In this document: piece by piece, positions 28,268 through 35,743 of the stretch
Position numbering within the stretch: position 1 is the stretch's first letter
How the letters are laid out: each line of letters begins with the position of its first letter
Assembly (NCBI RefSeq): GCF_000239775.1
Contig: NZ_CAFI01000085.1
Coordinates: 1-40,980, forward strand
Source of the DNA: Bradyrhizobium sp. ORS 375
Lineage (GTDB): Bacteria > Pseudomonadota > Alphaproteobacteria > Rhizobiales > Xanthobacteraceae
Length of the DNA stretch: 40,980 nt
Direction: 5' to 3'
Notes under the pieces: model-generated
The model's database searches: none
The model's input: the letters and a program-made list of their open reading frames with translations, nothing else
Told to the model about the DNA's origin: nothing
Made by a program: the position numbers and the translations under genes

Positions 28268-31200
28268 TTGCGACAGGGTATGACGACCGAAGGCGTGTCT
28301 CAATCTGGCGACAAGAAGCGGCGTCCGCTGGTGATCGGTGTGGGCGCCTCGACCGGGAATACGGCGAGCCTCGCCCGGTTCCTGTCCAAGGCCGCGCTCG
28401 ATCAGGATCTCGCCATGGTGCTGGTGCTGCAGCATCGCGAAGCGCTCGACGGGGCCTGGCTGCGCCAGGTGCTGCAACCGCTCGAGAGCGTCCGCCTGCG
28501 GGATCTCGAGGATGGCGCCGAGCTCGAAGGTCAGTCGATCTATCTCTGCCCGCCGAACATGATTGCGACCTTGCAGGACAACCGCGTCCTCCTGCGGCAA
28601 AGCCCGCAGGCGCCCGGCGAGCGCGCCACCATCGACAGCCTCCTGGTGTCGCTCGCCGAGGAGCGTGCGGAGCAGGCGATCGGCGTCGTCCTGGCCGGCA
28701 CCGGCGGTGACGGCACGCTCGGCGTCGCCGTGCTGAAGGATCATGGCGGGCTCGCGCTCGCCGAGCGCCTCGCGGACGAAGGGGAAGAGGAGCTGCAGGA
28801 CAGCAGCCGGGCCGCCGCGATCGCGGATTTCGTGCTGCCGGCCGAGGACATCGCGGACCACATCCAGGTCTATGCCCGCCACCTGCGCCGGCTCGAGGAG
28901 CGCCAGGGCTTCGACGAGGTGCTTGCCGCGGCCGCCGCCTCGCTCGGCCGCATCGCCGACATCCTGCGCAACAAGACCGGCAACGATTTTCACGGCTACA
29001 AGCAGAACACCTTCCTGCGCCGGGTGCAGCGCCGCATGCAGGTGGTGCAGATCAGCGACATCGCGGCCTATGTCGATTTCCTCCGCAACGACAAGGACGA
29101 GGTGCAGCACCTGTTCAACGACCTCCTGATCGGCGTGACCGAGTTCTTCCGCGACAAGCGGGAGTTCGAGGTGCTGGAGCAGGACGTCATTCCGCAGATC
29201 TTCGCCGGCAAGCAGAGCGGGCAGCAGATCCGGGTCTGGGTGCTGGGCTGCGCGACCGGCGAGGAGGCCTATTCCATCGCCATCCTGTTGCGGGAGCATG
29301 CGGCCAAGCTCGACTCGCCGCCGTCGCTGCAGATTTTCGCCACCGACATCGACGGCCGGGCGTTGGCCGCGGCGCGGGTCGGCCGCTACCGCACCGACAT
29401 CGAGGGCAACATTACGCCGGAGCGGCTGGCACGCTGGTTCGTGCGCGAGGGGGACACCTATTGCGTGGTCAAGGAGCTGCGCGAGATGTGCATCTTCTCC
29501 CAGCACAACGTCATCAAGGATGCGCCGTTCTCCAAGCTCGATCTGGTGTCGTGCCGCAATCTGCTGATCTATCTGAACGCCGAGTTGCAGAACCGCGTGA
29601 TCCCGCTGTTCCACTTCTCGCTGCTGCCTGGCCGCTTTCTGTTCCTCGGCAATTCGGAAAACGTCACCCGGCATCCGAAATTGTTCGCGCCGGTCGACCG
29701 CCGCGCGCGCATCTTCCGCAAGCTCGACAGCGGCTCGCGGCTGCCGCCGGAATTTCCGATCAGCACGGCTGCGGGGCGCGCAACCGTCGAGATGCCGACG
29801 ATCCGGACTGTCAACGCCGATGTCGGGCTCGAGCGCAAGGCGCAGCGCATCGCCGAGCGCTATGCGCCCGCCTATGTCATCACCGACGGCAACTTCCAGA
29901 TCCTGCACTTCTCCGGCCGCACCGGCCGCTTCATCGAGCCGACCGCGGGTGCTGCGACCTTGGATCTGCTCAGCCTCGTCCATCGCGACCTCAGGCTCGA
30001 ATTGCGCACGGCGCTCGGCCATGCGCGCGACTCCAACCAGATCGTGCATGCCGACCAGGTGATGCTGGGGGTCAACGGCCATACGGTCGGCGTCGACATC
30101 ACCGTCGAGCCGGTCGAGGACGGGGCCGACGGCCACCGCAATTTCGTCGTGCTGTTCAAGGATGGCCCGCTGCGTCCGTCCACGGCGCTGCCGAGCGGCA
30201 ACAGCGCGCTGGTGCGCAGCGAGCATGTCGAGCGGCTCGAAAGCGAGCTGCGGGCGACCCGCGAGCGACTGCAGGCGACGATCGAGGAACTGGAGAGCAC
30301 CAACGAGGAGCTCAAATCCTCCAACGAGGAATATCAGTCGCTGAACGAGGAGCTGCAATCCGCCAATGAGGAGCTCGAGACCTCGCGCGAGGAGCTGCAA
30401 TCGGTCAACGAGGAGCTCACGACGGTCAATGGCGAGCTCGCGCATCGTGTCCAGGAGCTGACGCGCGCCACCAGCGACCTGAAGAATTTCCTCGAGAGCA
30501 CGCAGATCGCGACCGTGTTCGTGGACAACGATCTCCGCGTGATGAACTTCACGCCTGCGATCACCCAGGTTCTGCATCTGGTCGAGACCGATGTCGGCCG
30601 CCCGATCGCTCACATCAAGGCCAAGATCCCGATCGAGGAGCTGTACGAGGACATCCGCCGGGTGCTGCGCACGCTGGCGAGCGCCGAGCGCGAGCTGACT
30701 GCGCCGGATAGCGGCACCCGCTTCATCGTGCGCATGCTGCCCTATCGCAGCGTCGACAACTTCATCGCCGGCGTGGTGATGACCTTCATCGACGTGACCG
30801 CGATCACCCGCGCCGAGGAGCGCCAGCGCCTGCTGCTGGCCGAATTGCAGCATCGCGTGCGCAACACACTCGGTGTCGTGCGTTCGATCGCGCGGCGCTC
30901 GGCCCAGACCAGCTCTACGGTCGATGAATATGCCGCGCATCTCGATGGCCGGCTCGGCGCGCTGGCGCGCACCCAGGCGGCGGTGACGCGCGATCCCGAA
31001 GCGGGCGTCGATCTCGAATATCTCTTGGCTGACGAGCTGATGGCCTACAAGGCGCGCGAGGGCGAGCAAGTGCGCATCTCTGGTCCGTCGATGCGGCTGC
31101 AGCCCAAGGCGGCCGAGACCCTGTCGCTCGCCATTCATGAGCTGGCGACCAACGCAGTGAAATACGGCGCGCTGAGCCAGCCGGCTGGACGGGTCGAGAT

Positions 31201-31444
31201 CAGCTGGCACATCGACGAGAGCGTCGATCCCAATGAACTGGTGTTTGAATGGCGCGAGAGAGGAGGGCCTGAGGTGAAGCCGTCGCAACGAAAAGGCTTT
31301 GGCACCGAGATCCTGGAGCGGACATTGGCCTTCGAGCTGAAGGGCAGGACGCAGCTGTCGTTCAATCCGGCGGGCCTGCAATTCCAGATCATCCTTCCGC
31401 TCAGCCGCAGTTTCGTCCAGAGCCCCGCGACATCACAGCGATGA
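28268..31444 (+). CDS. CheB-CheR-PAS-HWE histidine kinase fusion protein
   Basis: A multi-domain signalling protein of 1058 residues. Residues about 20-200 are CheB-like (GVGASTGNTASL, LVLQHREALDG, LAGTGGDGTLG), 215-490 CheR methyltransferase (LIGVTEFFRDK, VWVLGCATGEEAYSIA, LVSCRNLLIYL), about 555-640 a PAS-like domain, and 665-730 a long coiled coil built on repeated NEEL heptads. A second PAS (735-850) leads to an HWE kinase with His in ELQHRVRNTLGVV (H862), N-box IHELATNAVKYGAL and FEWRERGGP. Such fusions occur in soil bacteria and usually serve non-flagellar signalling. The start is TTG at 28268 with GAGG upstream; an ATG at 28280 is possible. Its stop overlaps the start of a Crp/Fnr regulator (ATGA), which may be its output partner. 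Confidence 0.92.
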   Translation: MRQGMTTEGVSQSGDKKRRPLVIGVGASTGNTASLARFLSKAALDQDLAMVLVLQHREALDGAWLRQVLQPLESVRLRDLEDGAELEGQSIYLCPPNMIATLQDNRVLLRQSPQAPGERATIDSLLVSLAEERAEQAIGVVLAGTGGDGTLGVAVLKDHGGLALAERLADEGEEELQDSSRAAAIADFVLPAEDIADHIQVYARHLRRLEERQGFDEVLAAAAASLGRIADILRNKTGNDFHGYKQNTFLRRVQRRMQVVQISDIAAYVDFLRNDKDEVQHLFNDLLIGVTEFFRDKREFEVLEQDVIPQIFAGKQSGQQIRVWVLGCATGEEAYSIAILLREHAAKLDSPPSLQIFATDIDGRALAAARVGRYRTDIEGNITPERLARWFVREGDTYCVVKELREMCIFSQHNVIKDAPFSKLDLVSCRNLLIYLNAELQNRVIPLFHFSLLPGRFLFLGNSENVTRHPKLFAPVDRRARIFRKLDSGSRLPPEFPISTAAGRATVEMPTIRTVNADVGLERKAQRIAERYAPAYVITDGNFQILHFSGRTGRFIEPTAGAATLDLLSLVHRDLRLELRTALGHARDSNQIVHADQVMLGVNGHTVGVDITVEPVEDGADGHRNFVVLFKDGPLRPSTALPSGNSALVRSEHVERLESELRATRERLQATIEELESTNEELKSSNEEYQSLNEELQSANEELETSREELQSVNEELTTVNGELAHRVQELTRATSDLKNFLESTQIATVFVDNDLRVMNFTPAITQVLHLVETDVGRPIAHIKAKIPIEELYEDIRRVLRTLASAERELTAPDSGTRFIVRMLPYRSVDNFIAGVVMTFIDVTAITRAEERQRLLLAELQHRVRNTLGVVRSIARRSAQTSSTVDEYAAHLDGRLGALARTQAAVTRDPEAGVDLEYLLADELMAYKAREGEQVRISGPSMRLQPKAAETLSLAIHELATNAVKYGALSQPAGRVEISWHIDESVDPNELVFEWRERGGPEVKPSQRKGFGTEILERTLAFELKGRTQLSFNPAGLQFQIILPLSRSFVQSPATSQR

Positions 31445-32187
31445 GCGGCCGAGGCATCAGCGCGGCCACGGCGGATGTCGTGCTTCGCCGGCTGCGCGCA
31501 TTCCGCGCGATCTCCGAGGAGGCGGCGGCGAAGCTCGAACAGGCCATGCGTGGCCATGTCGTGGTCGCCTCGGCAGGGCAGGAGCTGGCCACCGAGGGCG
31601 ACGCCGCGGCCACAATCCGCATGATGCTGACCGGCTGGGCTGTGCGCTACAAGACGCTGGAGGATGGCCGCCGGCAGATCGTCAATTTGGTCCTGCCCGG
31701 CGACACCTGCGATGCGCAAATTTATCTCGTGAAGCGGCTCGATCATTCGATTGCGGCGCTGACGCCAGTCAGTTACGCCGAGCTCGACCGCGAGCGCTTC
31801 GAAAGCCTAATGGTCGGCGATCGAACGCTCGCCGAAGCCTTCTGGTGCGAGACGCTTTCCAATGCGGCGATCCAGCGCGAGTGGACGCTGAACCTTGGCC
31901 GCCGCGATGCCTATGAGCGTGTCGCGCATCTCTTCTGTGAAGTGGTGACGCGGCTGCGCGCCGTCGGGCTGGTTGACGGCGACAGCTGCAAGTTCCCGAT
32001 CACCCAGATCGATCTTGCCGATGCAACCGGATTATCGGTGGTTCATCTAAATCGTACCTTGCAGGAGTTGCGCTCCGCCGACCTGATCGTGCTGCGCGAC
32101 CGCACCCTGACCGTGCCAGATTTCGATGCGCTGATGGGCGCGGCGATGTTTGATCCTGACTATCTGCACTACGCATCCGTTGACTAA
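31441..32187 (+). CDS. Crp/Fnr family transcriptional regulator
   Basis: A DNA-binding regulator of 248 residues. Residues about 15-140 are a cyclic-nucleotide-binding-like beta-barrel (VVVASAGQELATEGD, LEDGRRQIVNLVLPGDTCD), and about 150-225 the Crp winged helix (FPITQIDLADATGLSVVHLNRTLQELR as recognition region). FNR-type N-terminal cysteines are absent, so it does not look like an oxygen-sensing iron-sulfur FNR. The ATG overlaps the kinase stop in an ATGA, giving translational coupling, which is unusual for a Crp-type regulator and suggests the two work together. Similar regulators in Bradyrhizobium follow sensor genes; the ligand is unknown. Confidence 0.9.
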   Translation: MSGRGISAATADVVLRRLRAFRAISEEAAAKLEQAMRGHVVVASAGQELATEGDAAATIRMMLTGWAVRYKTLEDGRRQIVNLVLPGDTCDAQIYLVKRLDHSIAALTPVSYAELDRERFESLMVGDRTLAEAFWCETLSNAAIQREWTLNLGRRDAYERVAHLFCEVVTRLRAVGLVDGDSCKFPITQIDLADATGLSVVHLNRTLQELRSADLIVLRDRTLTVPDFDALMGAAMFDPDYLHYASVD

Positions 32188-32190
32188 TCG

Positions 32191-32213
32191 TGTGGACGCA
32201 AATCGCGTCCGCA
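32191..32213 (+). terminator. hairpin after the Crp/Fnr gene, possible terminator
   Basis: TGTGGACGC and GCGTCCGCA form a 9-bp stem (one G-T pair) around AAATC, four bases after the TAA stop. It is not followed by a T-run, so it is only a candidate. Confidence 0.4.
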
Positions 32214-32399
32214 TGTCTGCCACTACTGGTGTCGCTTGCGTCGGGTGTGGCTCGGACTTTCAGCATATGCGGCACCGGCCCGCGGCGCCAGCGAGCGCCC
32301 TAGTTCATTGGAAATATCCGCTCTCTCAGATCAAGCGGGTGGATGAGAAGTTGGGCCCCCGGTGATCGTCGCGGCGCTACTGGGCCCAGTGCCACCCGC

Positions 32400-32790
32400 G
32401 ATCTCGATACGGCGAAGCTCGACCAGATCATCGGTGCCAAAGTGAAAGTCAATGGCAGCGTCTATCAGTTCCATGTCGAGATTGGTGCCTCGATTATCCA
32501 TAATAGAATGCCGTTGACGCCGCTCAGCTGCCCTGCGCGCGGCGATCGGCGCCAACTTCCAGCCGGCAGGAGGTGGCAAGACGGAACTCACGGGTGATTC
32601 CGTTTGGACCAGCGCCAAGATCATTCGGTGATCCCGGAGCTACCGAGGCAGGGCATCGCAGTGACGGGGCAGCGACATGCTGGATGAACAGCCGCGGTTG
32701 CTATCAATGCATCGCTGGGCAAACAATGATACCGCAGGCTTGGCGAGGGCCGGTCCGCGACGCTCGAGAAGACCGCGAGCACGATGAGCT
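32400..32790 (+). pseudogene. decayed DUF1259 (LppY/LpqO-like) gene
   Basis: Fragments of a DUF1259 protein appear in order but in switching frames. Frame A (about 32400-32522) reads LDQIIGAKVKVNGSVYQFHV. Frame B (about 32524-32631) reads IGANFQPAGGGKTELTGDSV, matching the usual NFQPTGGGKAAITGDF. Back in frame A (32628-32687) comes VIPELPRQGIAVTG, then frame B (32677-32787) MLDEQPRLLSMHRWANND, matching HMLDE-PRLFFMHFW. At least three frame changes and a missing segment separate the pieces, so no full protein can be made. The function of the intact family is unsettled. It occupies most of the 700-base gap between the Crp/Fnr gene and the porin. Confidence 0.72.
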
Positions 32791-32905
32791 GATCTTGACT
32801 ACAAATTGGGCCGCATTGGACGCAAGCTGCTTGAGGCTCACCGGCATTATCCCATGATGTTTCGCCTCCAGGAACAAACCGCTACGTTTCGCGATAAGCG
32901 GATGG

Positions 32906-34387
32906 GTGGCGCACATGGCGAACGGCGGTCGGTTTCACTTGTCTCGCCGCTGGGGCACCGCAACTTGCTGGGCGAGCGGCGTGCTCGTGCTGTTGCACGG
33001 CGCGCCATCGCCTGCAGCGGACGAATTGACCGTGCCGGCGTTGCCCACCGTGCTCCGCGATCTCAGCGATGTCGGCGGCGGCCGCAGCGCGCTGGAGCAG
33101 CGTGGCGTCCGCTTCACCTTTACTTATTACGGCGATGGGTTTGCCAATCCGAGCGGAGGCGTGAGGCAAGGCGTAGGCTTCGATGGGCGCTTCGGAACCA
33201 TCATTGATGCCGATCTCGCCAAGCTGGTCGGCTGGAGCGGGGCGACGGCGCATGCCAGCATTCATGACATCTTCGGCACGCAATTCAGCGCGCGTAATCT
33301 CGCCAACCTGATGAGTGTGAGCGGCATCGAAGCGCCGCCGTCACTGCGGCTGTTCAATCTCTGGATCGAGCAGGCGATCGGATCGAAGCTCAATCTGCGG
33401 GTCGGGCAATTCACCGCCGCGCAGGAGTTCATGACCAGCGATACGGCAAACCTGTTCGTGAACTCGACCTTCGGCTGGCCGACATCATTTGCGCAGGACC
33501 TGCCGAGCGGTGGTCCGGCCTATCCTGAGGCGACGCCGGGTGTCCGGCTGTCCTTCGCGGCGACCGACGCCTTCACACTGCGGGCGGCCGTTTTCAATGG
33601 TGATCCAGCCGGTCCGGGGCCGGGCAATCCGGTGCAGCGTGATCCCCTTGGTCTGGCGCTTCGCGTCAACGATCCGCCGTTCTTGATCGTAGAAGGCATC
33701 TCGGCCTGGGGCGAAGCGCCTCCAGCGCATCGTCGTGCGGTCAATCCCAATCAGGAAGGGACCGATGCGGGTGGCCGACGTGGCAGCCCGGACCAGCAGG
33801 GCGGGCTGCCCGGCTCGTTGAAGCTCGGCGCTTGGTATCACTCTGGCAGCTTTGCCGATCAGAGGACCGATATCAACGGACAGCTGCTTGCGGCTGATGC
33901 CGGAGCGCCGCTGCAGCATCGTGGCAATTGGAGTTTTTATGCCGTGCTCGATCAGGATCTTTGGCAGATGCCGAACGACGGCAGCCGGCGTCTCAGCGGC
34001 TTACTGCGAGCAAGCGTCAGCCCGGCTGATCGGAACCTGGTGGACCTCTATGTCGATGGCGGAATGACGTTCAAGGGCGCGCTGCCCCAGCGCTCCGACG
34101 ACATCATAGGGCTCGCTCTCGCCTATGGGCGCATCTCCAGCGCCGCGCGCGAGGCCAGCCGCGACGTGGCTGTGTTGAGCCACGGAGCCGGCCCGATCCG
34201 CGACTATGAACTCGCCCTTGAGCTCACCTATCAATGGAAGCTGGCAGACAATTGGACGCTGCAGCCAGACCTCCAGTACATCGGACATCCCGGAGGCCAT
34301 GCGCCCACGGCGGCGCCCGCGGCGGTCGGCGCTGCCGCGATTCCCGATGCCCTGGTGTTTGGTCTGCGCAGCTTCCTGAAGTTTTAG
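32906..34387 (+). CDS. OprB family carbohydrate-selective porin
   Basis: An outer-membrane beta-barrel of about 490 residues. A signal-like stretch (TATCWASGVLVLLHGAPSPA) ends near residue 38. OprB features include GVRFTFTYYGDGFANPSGG, the segment LNLRVGQFTAAQEFM, NLFVNSTFGWPTSFAQDLP, YPEATPGVRLSF and the C-terminal barrel end LVFGLRSFLKF, finishing with Phe as outer-membrane proteins do. It would admit sugars or similar solutes. The start is either GTG at 32906 or ATG at 32915; neither has a strong ribosome binding site. Its closeness to glycan and sugar-oxidation genes suggests uptake of breakdown products, which is inference. Confidence 0.88.
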   Translation: MAHMANGGRFHLSRRWGTATCWASGVLVLLHGAPSPAADELTVPALPTVLRDLSDVGGGRSALEQRGVRFTFTYYGDGFANPSGGVRQGVGFDGRFGTIIDADLAKLVGWSGATAHASIHDIFGTQFSARNLANLMSVSGIEAPPSLRLFNLWIEQAIGSKLNLRVGQFTAAQEFMTSDTANLFVNSTFGWPTSFAQDLPSGGPAYPEATPGVRLSFAATDAFTLRAAVFNGDPAGPGPGNPVQRDPLGLALRVNDPPFLIVEGISAWGEAPPAHRRAVNPNQEGTDAGGRRGSPDQQGGLPGSLKLGAWYHSGSFADQRTDINGQLLAADAGAPLQHRGNWSFYAVLDQDLWQMPNDGSRRLSGLLRASVSPADRNLVDLYVDGGMTFKGALPQRSDDIIGLALAYGRISSAAREASRDVAVLSHGAGPIRDYELALELTYQWKLADNWTLQPDLQYIGHPGGHAPTAAPAAVGAAAIPDALVFGLRSFLKF

Positions 34388-34448
34388 CTGCGGCCGCGCG
34401 CAGGCCCACTACGAAGATGTCAACACGGAGGTGTCAACGGAGACCACG

Positions 34449-34847
34449 TCAATAGAGAGCGCGCGGGATGAACTCTCGTGCGACCATCAGCGCGCTGTCC
34501 TCGCACAGTTCGAGCGCGAGCTTCTGCGCGAGCATGACGTCGCCGGCCGGAAGGTCGTAAATCGGCACGAAGCAGAGGCCGCGGCGGACGCGTCCGCGCT
34601 CGTCGAGCAGGCAGACATTCATCGCCGTGCCCCTGTAGATCCTGTAGCGGCGAGCGCTGTGGGAGCCGATCACGTCGAAATAGCCGCGCGAGCAAAACTG
34701 CTTCCATTGTGCCGGCGTCAGCCATTGTTGTAACAGACGCTGCGCGCGGCCGGCCGGCGTGCGGTGGAACCGGTGCTGGCCATACAGGGTCCGCACCGCG
34801 CGCCGGCGCCGCAGGGCACGCTGCTCCGATCTGACAACGCTGAACAT
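34449..34847 (-). CDS. conserved hypothetical protein (132 aa)
   Basis: A basic protein of 132 residues without a signal peptide. The N-terminus is Arg-rich; the ordered part includes RLLQQWLTPAQWKQFCSRG, FDVIGSHSARRYRIYRG, MNVCLLDERGRVRRGLCFVP and PAGDVMLAQKLALELCEDSA. The pattern FDVIG...RYRI.RG...MNV..LD is conserved in a family of unknown function in Bradyrhizobium and relatives. It lies 11 bases downstream of the 73-aa gene and probably shares its EcfG-type promoter. Confidence 0.75.
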   Translation of the reverse strand: MFSVVRSEQRALRRRRAVRTLYGQHRFHRTPAGRAQRLLQQWLTPAQWKQFCSRGYFDVIGSHSARRYRIYRGTAMNVCLLDERGRVRRGLCFVPIYDLPAGDVMLAQKLALELCEDSALMVAREFIPRALY

Positions 34848-34858
34848 GACCGGTCGTG

Positions 34859-35080
34859 CTAGCCGCCCACGAGCCGCGGGAAGAACACGTATTCCTCCAC
34901 GCGCGGATCGAACGAACGGATGATCTCCACGCGCCCTGGCGCAACGCGGGCGGTCGCCGTGAAGCCTCGCGCAGTCAGTTGCTGAAAGCGCAACTCAGCC
35001 TCCGCCACCTGCGCCGCACTCGCAGGATCGAACGGGTATCGGCTGTCGCCGGCTCGGTCCATCACGATCTGGACTGCCAT
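34859..35080 (-). CDS. small conserved hypothetical protein (73 aa)
   Basis: A protein of 73 residues: MAVQIVMDRAGDSRYPFDP, then helix AAQVAEAELRFQQLTARGF and a beta pair TARVAPGRVEIIRSFDPRVEEYVF. The fold looks like a small alpha-beta sandwich, possibly binding the next gene's product. GGAGG precedes the ATG. First gene of a two-gene minus-strand unit behind an EcfG-type promoter. Function unknown. Confidence 0.75.
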   Translation of the reverse strand: MAVQIVMDRAGDSRYPFDPASAAQVAEAELRFQQLTARGFTATARVAPGRVEIIRSFDPRVEEYVFFPRLVGG

Positions 35081-35124
35081 GAAGGGCCTCCTTGGGGAAT
35101 GAGACGTTGTAAGTCTCGGACCGC

Positions 35125-35149
35125 AACAGACGCAGTGAGGAAGGGTTCC
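35125..35149 (-). promoter_or_regulatory. EcfG promoter for the 73-aa/132-aa gene pair
   Basis: Minus-strand GGAAC (35149-35145), 17 bases, then GTT (35127-35125). The leader to the ATG at 35080 would be about 40 bases. Divergent from the 35216 site. Confidence 0.65.
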
Positions 35150-35215
35150 TGTCAGTCATGAGTCCGGATCGGTAGTTGTCTCGCAGGCGAGCGGGATCCG
35201 CGACGGGTTCGAATA

Positions 35216-35240
35216 GGAACGTCGGGGAGCATCAGGCATT
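35216..35240 (+). promoter_or_regulatory. EcfG-type promoter for the molybdenum hydroxylase operon
   Basis: ATAGGAACG has GGAAC at 35216-35220, then 18 bases and TT (35239-35240). It is about 40 bases before the ATG at 35280 and would drive a four-gene operon ending at 40536. Confidence 0.58.
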
Positions 35241-35279
35241 CGCCCCGCTTGCATGAGGCACGGTCCCGGAGCTCGCGGC

Positions 35280-35732
35280 ATGGTCGATCTGAACATCAAC
35301 GGAGAGATCAGGAGCTATGACGTCCCGGACGACATGCCGCTGCTCTGGGTGCTGCGCGATGTGGCTGGTCTGGTCGGCACCAAGTTCGGCTGCGGCATCG
35401 CGCAGTGCGGCGCCTGCACGGTGCATGTCGACGGCCGGCCGGCGCGCTCCTGCGTGATGTCGGTGAGCGCCGTCGGCAATCGACAGATCAGGACGATCGA
35501 GGCGATCGGCAGAGACCCTGTCGGGCAGGGGGTGCAGAAGGCGTGGGTCGATCTCGACGTTGTCCAGTGCGGCTACTGCCAGTCTGGCCAGATCATGTCC
35601 GCGGTGGCCTTGCTCAACGTCAAGCGAGAGCCCTCGGACGCCGATATCGATGCCGCCATGGCCGGCAATGTCTGCCGCTGCGGCACCTACCCGCGCATCC
35701 GCGCCGCAATAAAGACTGCCTCAAAGGTCTGA
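35280..35732 (+). CDS. (2Fe-2S) subunit of a xanthine-dehydrogenase-family hydroxylase (IorA-like)
   Basis: A small subunit of 150 residues with two [2Fe-2S] clusters that pass electrons from the molybdenum subunit. The N-terminal plant-ferredoxin-like cluster uses [14 protein letters not shown] and the Cys in RPARSC; the C-terminal helical cluster uses [17 protein letters not shown] and CRCGTYPRI. All eight Cys are present. The chosen ATG at 35280 gives the usual MVDLNINGE start, with GGAGC upstream; an ATG at 35253 lies too near the predicted transcript start. An 11-base gap leads to the large subunit. Confidence 0.92.
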   Translation: MVDLNINGEIRSYDVPDDMPLLWVLRDVAGLVGTKFGCGIAQCGACTVHVDGRPARSCVMSVSAVGNRQIRTIEAIGRDPVGQGVQKAWVDLDVVQCGYCQSGQIMSAVALLNVKREPSDADIDAAMAGNVCRCGTYPRIRAAIKTASKV

Positions 35733-35743
35733 GGGGGGGCACG

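Noticed and set aside
26900-31381. A 1493-codon open frame on the minus strand
   Set aside because: It is antisense to the CheB gene and the CheB-CheR-kinase gene, has runs of low-complexity His/Gln/Arg/Leu, and no family motifs. It is a by-product of GC-rich third positions in the real genes.
32871-32875. GGAAC box before the OprB gene
   Set aside because: No TT or GTT at 17-19 bases, so it does not fit the promoter pattern of the other sites.
35405-35743. Upstream extension of the molybdenum subunit frame
   Set aside because: It overlaps the iron-sulfur subunit out of frame; the Tat signal right after the ATG at 35744 fixes the real start.
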